Assembly: GCA_017940005.1 (NCBI GenBank)
Contig: JAGAZO010000008.1
Span: forward strand, 62,001-126,000
From: Treponema sp.
Lineage (GTDB): Bacteria; Spirochaetota; Spirochaetia; Treponematales; Treponemataceae
DNA: 64,000 nt
Direction: 5' to 3'
Part shown: positions 8,671-17,242 of the stretch, piece by piece
Numbering within the stretch: position 1 is the first letter of the stretch
Layout: each line of letters begins with the position of its first letter
The notes under the pieces: model-generated
What the model was told of the DNA's origin: nothing
Databases searched by the model: none
The model's input: only the letters and a program-made list of their open reading frames with translations
Made by a program: the position numbers and the translations under genes

Positions 8671-10795
8671 AATTATTAATTTTATAATAGCTGTAATATA
8701 TGTATGGTGCCTTGCATTCCCCTGTTTTTCACAATCGGGGCGTTTATCTGCAACGCAGCTATATGAGCGCGGCATGGCAGAGCAAAATGCAGAGAATTGG
8801 TACGAGGCCTCTCAATTTTTTCTTGAAGCCGTTCATCTCAATTCAGTGTACGGAGATGCATGGTATCGCCTTGCAGAATGTACATACCAACTTGGTCGGT
8901 ATGAGTTGGCGCTTGATTATCTAAAATCGGCTGATCGATATGCACGGAATAATACTGCTGTCAAAAATTTGCGCGGCATGTGCTACATTGCGCTCGGCAA
9001 TACAGAACAGGCACGCGTAATTTTTGAATCCGTGCTCGCTTCATCTCCGAATGATGTGAATGCGAGATTCGGCATGGCAGAACTCGAACTGTTGGAAGGA
9101 AGAATAAGCGGCGCAGAGAGCAGGTATGCGGAAGCGTTGCAACGCGAGCCTTCAAATAGAAAAGCGCTTTTAAGTCTTGCGTTCGTTTCTGCACGGCAAG
9201 GAAAAAGCGATGTTGCGCAACGGTACATGAGCCAGGCAATGCGTTACTATTCAGGAGAGGCTGAAGTCCATTTTTTGAGCGCAACGCTTTCCGCGATGAA
9301 TGGCAATTATGCCGAGGCGGAACGTCAGGCGAGAACTGCTGTTGAAATAAATGGCAATTATGATAAAGCGTATGAGTTGCTTGCATCTATTCTGTATTTT
9401 GAAAAAAAATACAGCGAAGTGATTGACGTATGCGACTTTAGAATCGGGCGCAATAGAGCTGCTAGCAGCGCATGGTATTTGAAAGGACTTTCGCAAGAGC
9501 GGCTTGGCCGTGTGGCTGCTGCGATTTCTACGTGGACGACTGGACTCTCTGTTGAGCCACTCGATGAGGTCATGCGCGCCGCGCTTGAGCTGCAAATCAA
9601 TAAAACTGTTGCTGTAGAAGATGAGCGACGTTCATCATGGGCGCAGTACCATGTAAAGAACGCACAAGAGTACATGAAGCGTTACGACAGTATAGGTGCG
9701 AGCTATGAATATCAAAGAGCGCTCAAAGTACATCCGACAAATGAGACGGCGCGCATAGCGTTTGCCGAAATGCTTGCGATAAACGGACTGCATGAATTAT
9801 ATCTTGAGCAGTTGAAATTTGTCCAAGATAACCGCGCGCCGCTGGAAAGCATTTCGTCTGAAGCGCGGCGCATCCGTGCAAGCCGCATGGATGATGCTGT
9901 TGAAGCATATGACTCGCTGCTGCAAGATGCTCTTGCAAAACGGTGGGATGTGGAGCCGTTCTATCTCGACAAGATTCGCTGGCACATCGGCATATATTAC
10001 ACTGCAAGCAGCGCGCAGCTTGTTCACGCTGACAATGCGCGAATAACAGCGGAAATGCTTGCAGATATGTTTTCGGGAGTATCTGTTACATCTGTAGAAG
10101 CTCTTGCTGCTCCTGTGGCAGGTTTCGGCGATGCATATAGAAAAGCTCGTGCTGCTGGCGAAGATTACTTTGTGATTCTATCGATTGACGAAGGTGAGCG
10201 CGACATTGTGCTTTCTGGTACAATGTATTCAGGCAGAACAGGGAGCGCGGTGAGAGAGCTGTCGTTTTACGGAACGGGCAACAATCGCTATACAAATGTG
10301 TTGCGACGGTTTCGTTCCTCGCTTCTCGAAAGCCTTCCTATACGCGGCAAGATTCTCGATAGAAGCGGCAGCGATGTGCTGATTGATGTGGGGCGTTCCG
10401 AAATGTTGCGCAATGGTGCAATTTTTGCGGTTGTGCGAAAGGGGGCGGTACTTACTGCTGATGCACGACTTGGACTTACATATCGTGAAAGTGACAATCT
10501 TGGCACGCTTACAATCACGGAGACCGGAGAGGAAGTTTCAGAAGGCGTGCTTTCTAAAAAAGGGTTTTACGATAGGGTAAACACAGGAGATGAAGTTGTG
10601 CTCATCTCCATGCCAAAAGAACACCAAAATGGAACAGGAGATGCAATGCGTGTTGTAGATACTGTACCGAACGCAAATTTGAGCGGAGATAGTGTGATAG
10701 CAGTAGAGCGTGAAAGCATCAAAGCACTTACGTCGGATGATAAAGGCTCCGAGCGTACTCCTGCTTTATTCGATCTGATACGCGGCATATATTGA
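8654..10795 (+). CDS. Exported tetratricopeptide-repeat protein
   Basis: A 713-residue protein with an N-terminal signal sequence (FIIAVIYVWCLAFPCFSQ) and about six to eight TPR units over residues 30-330, such as AWYRLAECTYQLGRYELAL. The second half has no recognisable motif but is beta-rich, with some likeness to the glycine/valine-rich domains of periplasmic assembly proteins. It overlaps the tlyC end by 17 bases and is the last gene of the phoH operon. TPRs make it a probable scaffold in the periplasm; the partner is unknown. I recall a similar gene next to tlyC in other treponemes. Confidence 0.7.
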   Translation: MRNKNKIINFIIAVIYVWCLAFPCFSQSGRLSATQLYERGMAEQNAENWYEASQFFLEAVHLNSVYGDAWYRLAECTYQLGRYELALDYLKSADRYARNNTAVKNLRGMCYIALGNTEQARVIFESVLASSPNDVNARFGMAELELLEGRISGAESRYAEALQREPSNRKALLSLAFVSARQGKSDVAQRYMSQAMRYYSGEAEVHFLSATLSAMNGNYAEAERQARTAVEINGNYDKAYELLASILYFEKKYSEVIDVCDFRIGRNRAASSAWYLKGLSQERLGRVAAAISTWTTGLSVEPLDEVMRAALELQINKTVAVEDERRSSWAQYHVKNAQEYMKRYDSIGASYEYQRALKVHPTNETARIAFAEMLAINGLHELYLEQLKFVQDNRAPLESISSEARRIRASRMDDAVEAYDSLLQDALAKRWDVEPFYLDKIRWHIGIYYTASSAQLVHADNARITAEMLADMFSGVSVTSVEALAAPVAGFGDAYRKARAAGEDYFVILSIDEGERDIVLSGTMYSGRTGSAVRELSFYGTGNNRYTNVLRRFRSSLLESLPIRGKILDRSGSDVLIDVGRSEMLRNGAIFAVVRKGAVLTADARLGLTYRESDNLGTLTITETGEEVSEGVLSKKGFYDRVNTGDEVVLISMPKEHQNGTGDAMRVVDTVPNANLSGDSVIAVERESIKALTSDDKGSERTPALFDLIRGIY

Positions 10796-10804
10796 TTTGG
10801 GCAG

Positions 10805-10890
10805 AGGAGTTTATGTATTATTTTGTGATACAAACTGTGAAGAATTATTTTACTCGTCGCTTACGCGACTGGCGAATACCCTGATGCTTT
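10805..10890 (+). repeat. Dispersed repeat, copy A
   Basis: This stretch, between the convergent TPR and FN3 genes, closely matches 48211-48300. Both carry a GTGATAC-(A/G)AACTGT segment, then ACTCGTCGCTTACGCGACTGG, then a TACCC-GA-GCTT tail. It contains the hairpin GTCGC-TTAC-GCGAC. No open frame is shared between the copies, so this is a noncoding element. It may help end transcription between two converging genes. Confidence 0.65.
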
Positions 10891-10963
10891 TGTTGGGGGT
10901 TGCACCAGTGCCTATGTTGAAATGGCGTGTACACTCGTGTGCTGTTGTGGTATTAATATGCGC

Positions 10964-11872
10964 TTATTCAGGCAGTTGTATGAAATCAAGCGAGGAGTCT
11001 ATCCATTTTTTTGTAAGCGCAGGATATGCTTCAGAGATTTGCAAAAACGAAGTGACTGCATCTGCATAGTTGCCGCTAAAGTAGTGCGATTCGCCAAGGT
11101 AAAATTGCGCCCTCTCTGTAACGATTTTGCTGCGGTTTGTGGCAAGCAATCGTGAAAGGCTGGTGACAGCTTCGCTATATTTTTTTTGAATGAATGTAGT
11201 TCGCAAAATATCAAATAGTAAAAAATCATCGCCGCCATCAGGTGAAATTAAATCTTCTTCAAAGACATATGGCTCAAGTGGTATATTCTTCTTTATTGCG
11301 TAATTTCCGGCAAGAAGCTTTGCCTGTTCTGTTGCGACAGTGCTCATCTGTACCCGTTTGCTATTTGCGCTATCTTGCAAATCTATGTATGGAAGTGGCG
11401 TTTCACGCATCATGCCTTCAGGATAGAGCTTTTCCTGCGCTGAAATATCTGTATCAAGCATTGCCTGTTTTTGCGGAAGTTTTTGGTGTGCGCCATTCAC
11501 AGTGGCATTGACAGATGGAATGACTATCGAGTATGATCCTTGCTGGGTGACAGCGAGTACTGTGTAATAATAGTCGCGGTAATCCGAAACAGTATCAGCC
11601 CAATCGCTGTTGTGCGCGCTTACTGTTGCGGTAGGAGCAACAGTTTCAAGCTGTTCGTATGAATACATCGGTTGCGTGCTGCGGAATATAAGCAGCGATG
11701 AAATGGGTGGCTCGGGATTCTGCGGATTTGTCCATGAGACAACGATGCGCTTTTCATTTGTACCTTCTGCATGTATATTTGCTACAATGGGACGTTCTGC
11801 GGCTATAGATGAAATGAACGCAACCGCAAAGAATGCAGCGAAAAAAATCGTTTTTAAACTGATGCGCATCAT
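10964..11872 (-). CDS. Exported FN3-like and TPR-like protein of unknown function
   Basis: 302 residues with an N-terminal signal peptide (TIFFAAFFAVAFISSIAA), then a fibronectin-III-like domain (about 30-125, with VVSWTNPQNPEPP and YYYTVLAV). A less ordered linker follows, and a C-terminal helical part with TPR-like repeats (FYLGESHYFSGNYADAVTSF, close to YbgF/BamD-type units). It is probably periplasmic. Two ATGs stand in tandem at 11872 and 11869, with no Shine-Dalgarno. The promoter just upstream puts +1 on the first ATG, so translation is probably leaderless. No function can be assigned. Confidence 0.65.
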   Translation of the reverse strand: MMRISLKTIFFAAFFAVAFISSIAAERPIVANIHAEGTNEKRIVVSWTNPQNPEPPISSLLIFRSTQPMYSYEQLETVAPTATVSAHNSDWADTVSDYRDYYYTVLAVTQQGSYSIVIPSVNATVNGAHQKLPQKQAMLDTDISAQEKLYPEGMMRETPLPYIDLQDSANSKRVQMSTVATEQAKLLAGNYAIKKNIPLEPYVFEEDLISPDGGDDFLLFDILRTTFIQKKYSEAVTSLSRLLATNRSKIVTERAQFYLGESHYFSGNYADAVTSFLQISEAYPALTKKWIDSSLDFIQLPE

Positions 11873-11878
11873 AGTATA

Positions 11879-11907
11879 ATCATACTAGTAAACAGAGAAA
11901 AACGCAA
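11879..11907 (-). promoter_or_regulatory. Promoter giving a leaderless transcript for the FN3/TPR gene
   Basis: On the minus strand: TTGCGT (11907-11902), a 17-base spacer, then TATGAT (11884-11879), then six bases, then the ATG at 11872. The normal seven-base step from the -10 box lands on the A of the start codon. TATACT also lies immediately before the ATG, but would place +1 inside the gene. Confidence 0.6.
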
Positions 11908-11927
11908 TGTGTTTTGTACGCAAATAC

Positions 11928-11956
11928 TTTACAAAGTTCGAGCTTTATTTTATTCT
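11928..11956 (+). promoter_or_regulatory. Probable promoter of the Cas2-like gene and prfB
   Basis: TTTACA (11928-11933), 17 bases, TATTCT (11951-11956). Predicted +1 is about 11963, only four bases ahead of the ATG at 11967, so the AAAGG at 11960-11964 would lie at or before the transcript end. Confidence 0.45.
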
Positions 11957-11966
11957 TGTAAAGGTT

Positions 11967-12257
11967 ATGTTTGTGTCAGTAGTTCTTGACCCCGGCGGAG
12001 TTGATACAGCGCAATCACTCGCTTCCGTATTGACGCATTATGGATTTCGTAAAATTCAACGTGCCTGTTGGGAAAGCAATGAGGTGGGCGTAATGCAACT
12101 TGCGCATCTCAAGCATGAGATAGACCGCGTTACAAATTATTATGATACGGTACGTATGTATCAGTATCCTGTAAGCGGCGCATTTGCAATTACAGAATTG
12201 CATCGAAAAAAATGGCGAAAGTGCATTTTCAACTCCGATGATGGGGCAAGTATGTAA
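11967..12257 (+). CDS. Orphan Cas2-like small protein
   Basis: A 96-residue protein whose layout matches the Cas2 ferredoxin-like fold. A first strand ends in Asp (MFVSVVLD, Asp8, where Cas2 has its conserved metal-binding Asp), followed by a helix, YGFRKIQRACWES, a second helix, and the strand DTVRMYQYPV. Cas2 works with Cas1 in CRISPR spacer capture, and some relatives are metal-dependent nucleases or VapD-like toxins. There is no Cas1, no effector and no array in this window. The start at 11967 follows AAAGG; an upstream in-frame extension lacks the family start. It ends 23 bases before prfB and is probably co-transcribed. The fold assignment is by eye. Confidence 0.55.
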   Translation: MFVSVVLDPGGVDTAQSLASVLTHYGFRKIQRACWESNEVGVMQLAHLKHEIDRVTNYYDTVRMYQYPVSGAFAITELHRKKWRKCIFNSDDGASM

Positions 12258-12280
12258 TACTATTAGTTGCAGAGGTTTAT

Positions 12281-13418
12281 ATGATTGAAGATTTTAAAAT
12301 GCCTGTTACACAGCTCCGTGAAGATATTATGAATGTCTGGGGGCGTCTTTGACACTGCTGCAATAGACAAGAGAATCGCAGAAAAAGAAGCTCAAACGAC
12401 AGCGCAAAATTTTTGGGACGACGCGGCAAACGCTGGCCGTGTAATGAACGAAATTAAAAGGCTGAAAAATCGTGTGGAGCCGTGGCGCGCGCTGTTGCAG
12501 CAGCAAGATGATTTGGAAGCCATGTACGAGTTGGCATCAGAGAGCGGCGGCAAAGACGAAGAGACGGAGCTTCAGAATATGTATAACGCTGCAAAAGCGG
12601 AATTTGAAAAGCTCAACATTTTGAATTTGCTTTCGGGTGAAGTTGACGAAAACAGCGCATTTCTTTCAATCCACGCAGGCGCAGGCGGAACAGAAGCGGA
12701 AGATTGGGCGTATATGTTGAGCCGCATGTATACGCGCTGGGCGGAGCGGCACGGCTTCAAACTTGAAGTCGTTGACATGGAAGAAGCAGAGGGCGGCATA
12801 AAATCAATCACTATGCAGATTGACGGCGACTATGCGTATGGCTATCTAAAATGCGAGGCGGGAATCCATCGTCTTGTGAGAATCAGCCCGTTCGATGCAA
12901 ACGCGCGCCGCCATACGTCGTTTTCTTCGGTGTACGTGTATCCAATTCTCGACGACACAATCGAAGTCAATATTCGCCCTGAAGATTTGCGCGTGGACAC
13001 GTATCGCGCGGGCGGCAAGGGCGGTCAGCACGTCAACAAAACTGAATCTGCGGTGCGCTTTACACATATTCCGACAGGCATTGTCGTTGCGTGCCAGAGT
13101 GAGCGAAGCCAGCTTATGAACCGCGAAATTGCCATGAATATTTTGCGCTCGCGCTTGTACGAGTATTACCGCGAGCAAAGAGAAAAAGAGAATTCAAAAT
13201 ACAGCGCAGAAAAAAAAGAAATCTCGTGGGGAAATCAAATTCGCTCGTATGTGTTTCAACCGTATACGATGGTAAAAGATCACCGCACAAAGTGCGAATC
13301 GGGAAATATTCAGGCAGTTATGGACGGCGATATTGACGCGTTCATGGACGCATTCCTTATTGCGCAGTGGAAAGGGCTGCCTATGGATTCAAGCGGAGAT
13401 GATGACGAAGAAGTATAA
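12281..13418 (+). CDS. prfB: Peptide chain release factor 2 (with programmed +1 frameshift)
   Basis: RF2 ends translation at UGA and UAA. Frame 0 opens at ATG 12281 behind AGAGG and stops at TGA 12350-12352 after 23 codons. The protein then continues in the +1 frame from 12351 to 13418. The body has the GGQ motif (YRAGGKGGQHVNKTESAVR), the codon-recognition region and the GAGGTEAEDWA segment. In the downstream frame alone a false GTG start at 12333 makes the gene look short. RF2 tunes its own level through this in-frame UGA. It lies behind the Cas2-like gene and overlaps the next gene by 17 bases. Confidence 0.96.
12339..12353 (+). promoter_or_regulatory. Programmed +1 frameshift site of prfB
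   Basis: GGGGG (12339-12343) acts as the internal Shine-Dalgarno, then CGT, then the slippery CTT (12347-12349) and TGA (12350-12352) followed by C. The spacing is identical to the well-known RF2 site (purine run, one codon, CUU UGA C). Slipping at CUU moves the ribosome to GAC at 12351. Confidence 0.93.
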
Positions 13419-15132
13419 TTTTGCGTTGCGCATTTTTTTAGTAATTTTCGCTTTTGCAATTAGTGCGGATATGTATGCCACCGCTGATTCCTCGCTTGAG
13501 TGGACAATCGCTGCGGAAAAATTTTCTTTTACTAACGAAAGGACTGCGTCAAAGTCTGATGATGCGCTGCTCTCTGTAATGCCGCGTCTCATCCTTGAAC
13601 AGCTTGCAGAAAATCTTGAGCGCACGCCCACTGCTGTAGAGCGGCTTGACAGGACAACATATACGATGCAACGCGAGCGTATCGATCTGTTTTTGCAGCT
13701 TTCACGAGAAGTACAAGTGCGCGATTCATATGTTGCAGGAAATTATTCAGAAAAGCAGTTGAATTCACTTATTCGCGATGCTGATAAAAAAATTGAAGAA
13801 TTGAAAAAACAGATAGACGCAAGCCTCATCGAAGAAGCGGCGGAACGAAAAAAGGCGCTTCCGATTATTGAAGAAGAAAGCAGTAGCTCCGTCGACAGGG
13901 AAATTGTTAAAATCGAAAAAACTGCTGATATGAATCGCACTGCAAAAAAAAAATCTGATTTGCACAATGGTGCTGCTCGAAATGAGCAGAGCATGAATGA
14001 GCGCGTTCATCTATACAAGAATGATTTTACGGTGCTTTTCACCGTTGATGATGATGTGCAAAAAGCTGGGTATGAAAGCAGGCAATTTGAGAATGCTGTT
14101 GTCGATGCCAAAATAAATGCGCTCATAACCGGACACATCTCCTCATACGGTGGGTATATTTCGGCAACTGTATCTCTTATTGTGTTTCCCGGTGTGAAGA
14201 TAATCGATACAGTGACCGACATAGGAAATGTGCAGGATATACGTTCCCTTGCTGTACATATCGCACGACAGCTTACTCCGTCTATAACGAACTCTATGCC
14301 TGTAGAATTGTTTTTTGACGTGCAACCGCAAGACGCTGCGGAAAATATTACGCTTATGGTTGATGATATTGTGTATCGTGCTGTTCCAGAGCGGCTTGTC
14401 ATTGATGCGGGTGTTCATTCAATTTTATTTTCAGCTCCCGGTTTTAAGCAGGCGGGCACGTCGTATGGATTCCGCGGTCATCGCAGTTTTAAAGTGCATG
14501 CTGAACTTGCGGAAGAAAGCGATGCCACGCTGTCGCTACGGTTGAAAAAGCCGTTGTTCGGAACAATCTATGCAAATGGCGTGGAAGCAAGTACGCTCAA
14601 TGAGGACAATCAAATCATTACATTGACAATAAATGATGAACCTGTGCTCGGACAGTTTATTACTGAAGATGGTTCCGCAGCTTCTTTTTATGTAGCGTAT
14701 AAACTTCTTGAAAATAATGCATCGCTCCTCGTAAATATGAAGCCGTTCGATAGGAGCGCATATATAGACAAACGGCGTAAGGCGATGTATGTATCGTACA
14801 GCATACTCATTACATCACTGCTTGCCACATTTTATACATACGGCTCGTTTCATTCGCAAAATATTGCTGCTGCAAATGGTTATGTAAGTGTGGCAAATGC
14901 ACAAGCATGGTATACTGCTTCATGGATAAGCATCGGTGTAACGGCAAGCTGCGGCGCGTGGTTTATCTTTGAACTTGTGCGCTATTTTATAGCAGCAGAT
15001 AAAGTGCTGCCGTCGCAAGCGCGTGTGCAAAAAGTAAAAAGAAATGAACATGCCGCAGTGCAGGAGAGCGAGCAACTGTTGCATGAAAGCGACAATCAAG
15101 AGACAGCACAAGAAATTGTTGAAGAACAGTAA
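13402..15132 (+). CDS. Exported PEGA-like membrane protein of unknown function
   Basis: About 576 residues: an N-terminal signal segment (ALRIFLVIFAFAISADMYA), a coiled-coil basic/acidic stretch (about 120-180), and a middle part resembling the N-terminal domain of penicillin-binding-protein activators (DAKINALITGHISSYGGYISATVSL). A PEGA-like beta module follows (VDDIVYRAVPERLVIDAGVHSILFSAPGF split over two strands), then two C-terminal membrane helices (SYSILITSLLATFYTYG and WISIGVTASCGAWFIF). The start overlaps prfB by 17 bases and GGAG lies just upstream; ATG 13399 is equally possible. Envelope location is likely, function unknown. Confidence 0.6.
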   Translation: MTKKYNFALRIFLVIFAFAISADMYATADSSLEWTIAAEKFSFTNERTASKSDDALLSVMPRLILEQLAENLERTPTAVERLDRTTYTMQRERIDLFLQLSREVQVRDSYVAGNYSEKQLNSLIRDADKKIEELKKQIDASLIEEAAERKKALPIIEEESSSSVDREIVKIEKTADMNRTAKKKSDLHNGAARNEQSMNERVHLYKNDFTVLFTVDDDVQKAGYESRQFENAVVDAKINALITGHISSYGGYISATVSLIVFPGVKIIDTVTDIGNVQDIRSLAVHIARQLTPSITNSMPVELFFDVQPQDAAENITLMVDDIVYRAVPERLVIDAGVHSILFSAPGFKQAGTSYGFRGHRSFKVHAELAEESDATLSLRLKKPLFGTIYANGVEASTLNEDNQIITLTINDEPVLGQFITEDGSAASFYVAYKLLENNASLLVNMKPFDRSAYIDKRRKAMYVSYSILITSLLATFYTYGSFHSQNIAAANGYVSVANAQAWYTASWISIGVTASCGAWFIFELVRYFIAADKVLPSQARVQKVKRNEHAAVQESEQLLHESDNQETAQEIVEEQ

Positions 15133-15151
15133 GAATGATGGAGATATATGC

Positions 15152-16024
15152 ATGGCAAAAGTTTCATTTGCACAGAAGATAAAAAAATTATTTTTGTCGT
15201 ATTCAAGTGATGATGATTTTTACGATAATTTGACCGATGCGCTTATCGAAGGAGATGTTGGAGCAAAAACTGCGGTTGAATTGACAGATGCACTTCGCGC
15301 CATTTGCAAAAAAAATCATATAAAAGAAGAGTCGGATATTATGCATGAACTCCGACAGTTGCTCGCGCAGCATGTGCGGGAAGTAACGCTTGTTCCTGAA
15401 CTGAATAAAACAAATGTATGGATGGTGCTCGGTGTAAACGGTGTTGGGAAGACAACAAGCGTTGCAAAAATAGCGAGTTGGTACAAGGAGCAAAAATATG
15501 AAAATATTGTGCTTGCGTCTGCCGACACATTCCGTGCTGCAGCAATAGAGCAGCTTGCGCTTCATGGAGAACAGATTGGCGTGCGCGTTATAAGCCATCA
15601 ACATGGAGCAGATCCTGCAGCTGTTGTGTACGATGCAGCAGATGCCGTTCGTGCAAAAGGTGGTGGACTTGTGCTTGCGGATACAGCAGGCAGACTTCAC
15701 AATAAGGAAAATCTTGTGCGTGAGCTTGAAAAGATAGATAGGACATGTCGCCAAAAAGCTGATAACGGCTGCTATAAGAGGTTGCTTGTAATAGATGTAA
15801 CGACGGGGCAAAACGCACTGCGCCAGGCAGAAGTGTTCAACGATGCTGTAGGTCTTGATGCGCTTATATTGACAAAATATGATTCTACTGCAAAGGGAGG
15901 TATTGCTGTCTCAATCGGCAAAGAGCTCAATCTACCAATTGCATTTATATGCACTGGTGAACAATATAAAGATATTTCTCTTTTTGATGCGCAACAATAT
16001 ATTTGCGATTTTTTAGGATTGTAG
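15152..16024 (+). CDS. ftsY: Signal recognition particle receptor FtsY
   Basis: A 290-residue SRP-type GTPase that docks ribosome-nascent-chain-SRP complexes at the inner membrane. An N-terminal helical N domain is followed by the NG domain with GVNGVGKTTSVAK near residue 93, DTFRAAA, DTAGR, and TKYDSTAKGG. The acidic A domain of enterobacterial FtsY is absent, as in many other bacteria. The start at 15152 follows GGAGA and fits the family; earlier in-frame ATGs lie inside the preceding gene. It leads into a block of envelope genes including lolCDE. Confidence 0.95.
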   Translation: MAKVSFAQKIKKLFLSYSSDDDFYDNLTDALIEGDVGAKTAVELTDALRAICKKNHIKEESDIMHELRQLLAQHVREVTLVPELNKTNVWMVLGVNGVGKTTSVAKIASWYKEQKYENIVLASADTFRAAAIEQLALHGEQIGVRVISHQHGADPAAVVYDAADAVRAKGGGLVLADTAGRLHNKENLVRELEKIDRTCRQKADNGCYKRLLVIDVTTGQNALRQAEVFNDAVGLDALILTKYDSTAKGGIAVSIGKELNLPIAFICTGEQYKDISLFDAQQYICDFLGL

Positions 16025-16027
16025 ATT

Positions 16028-17242
16028 GTGAGTACAAAAATTAATAAATTTATTTTATTAATAATCATTTTGTTTTTTTCAAACGGCTGCAATCGACAAA
16101 AAAAAACAGCGCCGTTGTTTTTTGCGCATTCCCCTAATCGTATAAGTGATTTTTTCTTTGAGCTGTTGCGGTATGAAGTTACTGGATTTACGACAGATGA
16201 GAATGCACAGAGATATGCAGGAGCGTACCATGCTGTAAAAAACATATTGCTGCATCCTGTAGTGGGTTCAAACGGCAGCATTGTGTATGCAGTTGAAAAA
16301 AATGTTCCTGCATATACGGGCAAGATTGATTCGACGTTTTCGCCTGATACTATTGCTCTTTTTTCACAGAGCGACGCTATTGATTATGCAATACACGCGG
16401 CGCTTTCATTGCAGCATGAAGATGCGCTTGGCGTACTCGACAATATGCTTGATATTGCTCCTCCCGATGAATTGGTTGGAACGTTTTCTGCAGTAAACGG
16501 AGAGCAGCCTGCATTGTATTCTGAAGCATTGTCTCCTTCTGAAAAACGCTATAAAGATGCACAAGGCAGACTCAGATTGTTTGCGTATGATTCGGAGCGA
16601 ATGTCAGTTTTTATGAATGAAAGCTCTCGCGTGCTTGTTAATTATGCCGACGATGTTGCCGTGCGAAAACAGTATGACGAGTTGATGCGGCTTTCAAAGA
16701 AAGAGCTATGGCATATTGCTTCGTCGTCTGCTGAAAGCGCAAAAACGAGCACTGAACAATTTTACTATATTGATGACAACACACTTCCGTTCTCTTCTGT
16801 CATAACAACAAGTGATTACCGTATAGAGGTGCTCTATGATGAGGCTGGCAGGGTGTATTCACAAAGTAGATTTTTTATTGATGAAAACAGACGAATCCCC
16901 GACAGCAAGACAATCTGGCGGTATACTGAATCGGGCAAAATAACAGAGGAATTGTATATGCGCTTTGAGTACAGCGATCAAAAAAAGACCAAGCATATGG
17001 GAACAGTTACGCGCAGAGATGTGTATGAATATGTTTCTGACGGGCGAGAACCTGATTATATGTATTATGAAAATGAAAAACTTCGGATGAAAACAATATA
17101 TACAGATGACAGTTCATATACTACAACGCTGTATTTTGACAATGATTATACAGTGGTTGCAGAATATGCATCGGGGAGAAAAATAAAAGAAATAGTTATG
17201 AGCGGTGAAAATATTATAAGGGCAAAGACATATGAAAATTAA
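16028..17242 (+). CDS. Putative lipoprotein of unknown function
   Basis: 404 residues starting at GTG three bases after ftsY. The N-terminus is a lipoprotein signal: a basic start, hydrophobic stretch FILLIIILF, and the lipobox FSNGC, with Cys about residue 21. The mature part is acidic and rich in Tyr. The last 130 residues carry short repeats like those of MORN/YD-type or toxin-antidote beta proteins (YDEAGRVYSQS, WRYTESGKITEELY, YENEKLRMKTIY). The position directly before the lipoprotein-releasing ABC genes is suggestive. No function can be named. Confidence 0.65.
   Translation: MSTKINKFILLIIILFFSNGCNRQKKTAPLFFAHSPNRISDFFFELLRYEVTGFTTDENAQRYAGAYHAVKNILLHPVVGSNGSIVYAVEKNVPAYTGKIDSTFSPDTIALFSQSDAIDYAIHAALSLQHEDALGVLDNMLDIAPPDELVGTFSAVNGEQPALYSEALSPSEKRYKDAQGRLRLFAYDSERMSVFMNESSRVLVNYADDVAVRKQYDELMRLSKKELWHIASSSAESAKTSTEQFYYIDDNTLPFSSVITTSDYRIEVLYDEAGRVYSQSRFFIDENRRIPDSKTIWRYTESGKITEELYMRFEYSDQKKTKHMGTVTRRDVYEYVSDGREPDYMYYENEKLRMKTIYTDDSSYTTTLYFDNDYTVVAEYASGRKIKEIVMSGENIIRAKTYEN

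Noticed and set aside
10818-11155. Plus-strand open frames across the end of the FN3/TPR gene
   Set aside because: They overlap the repeat and the antisense of a better gene and have no motif.
12333-12350. GTG at 12333 as the prfB start
   Set aside because: The frame-0 ATG at 12281 with Shine-Dalgarno and the CTT-TGA-C site explain the gene better.
13333-13401. Longer start for the PEGA-like protein
   Set aside because: The added part lies inside prfB and precedes the signal peptide.
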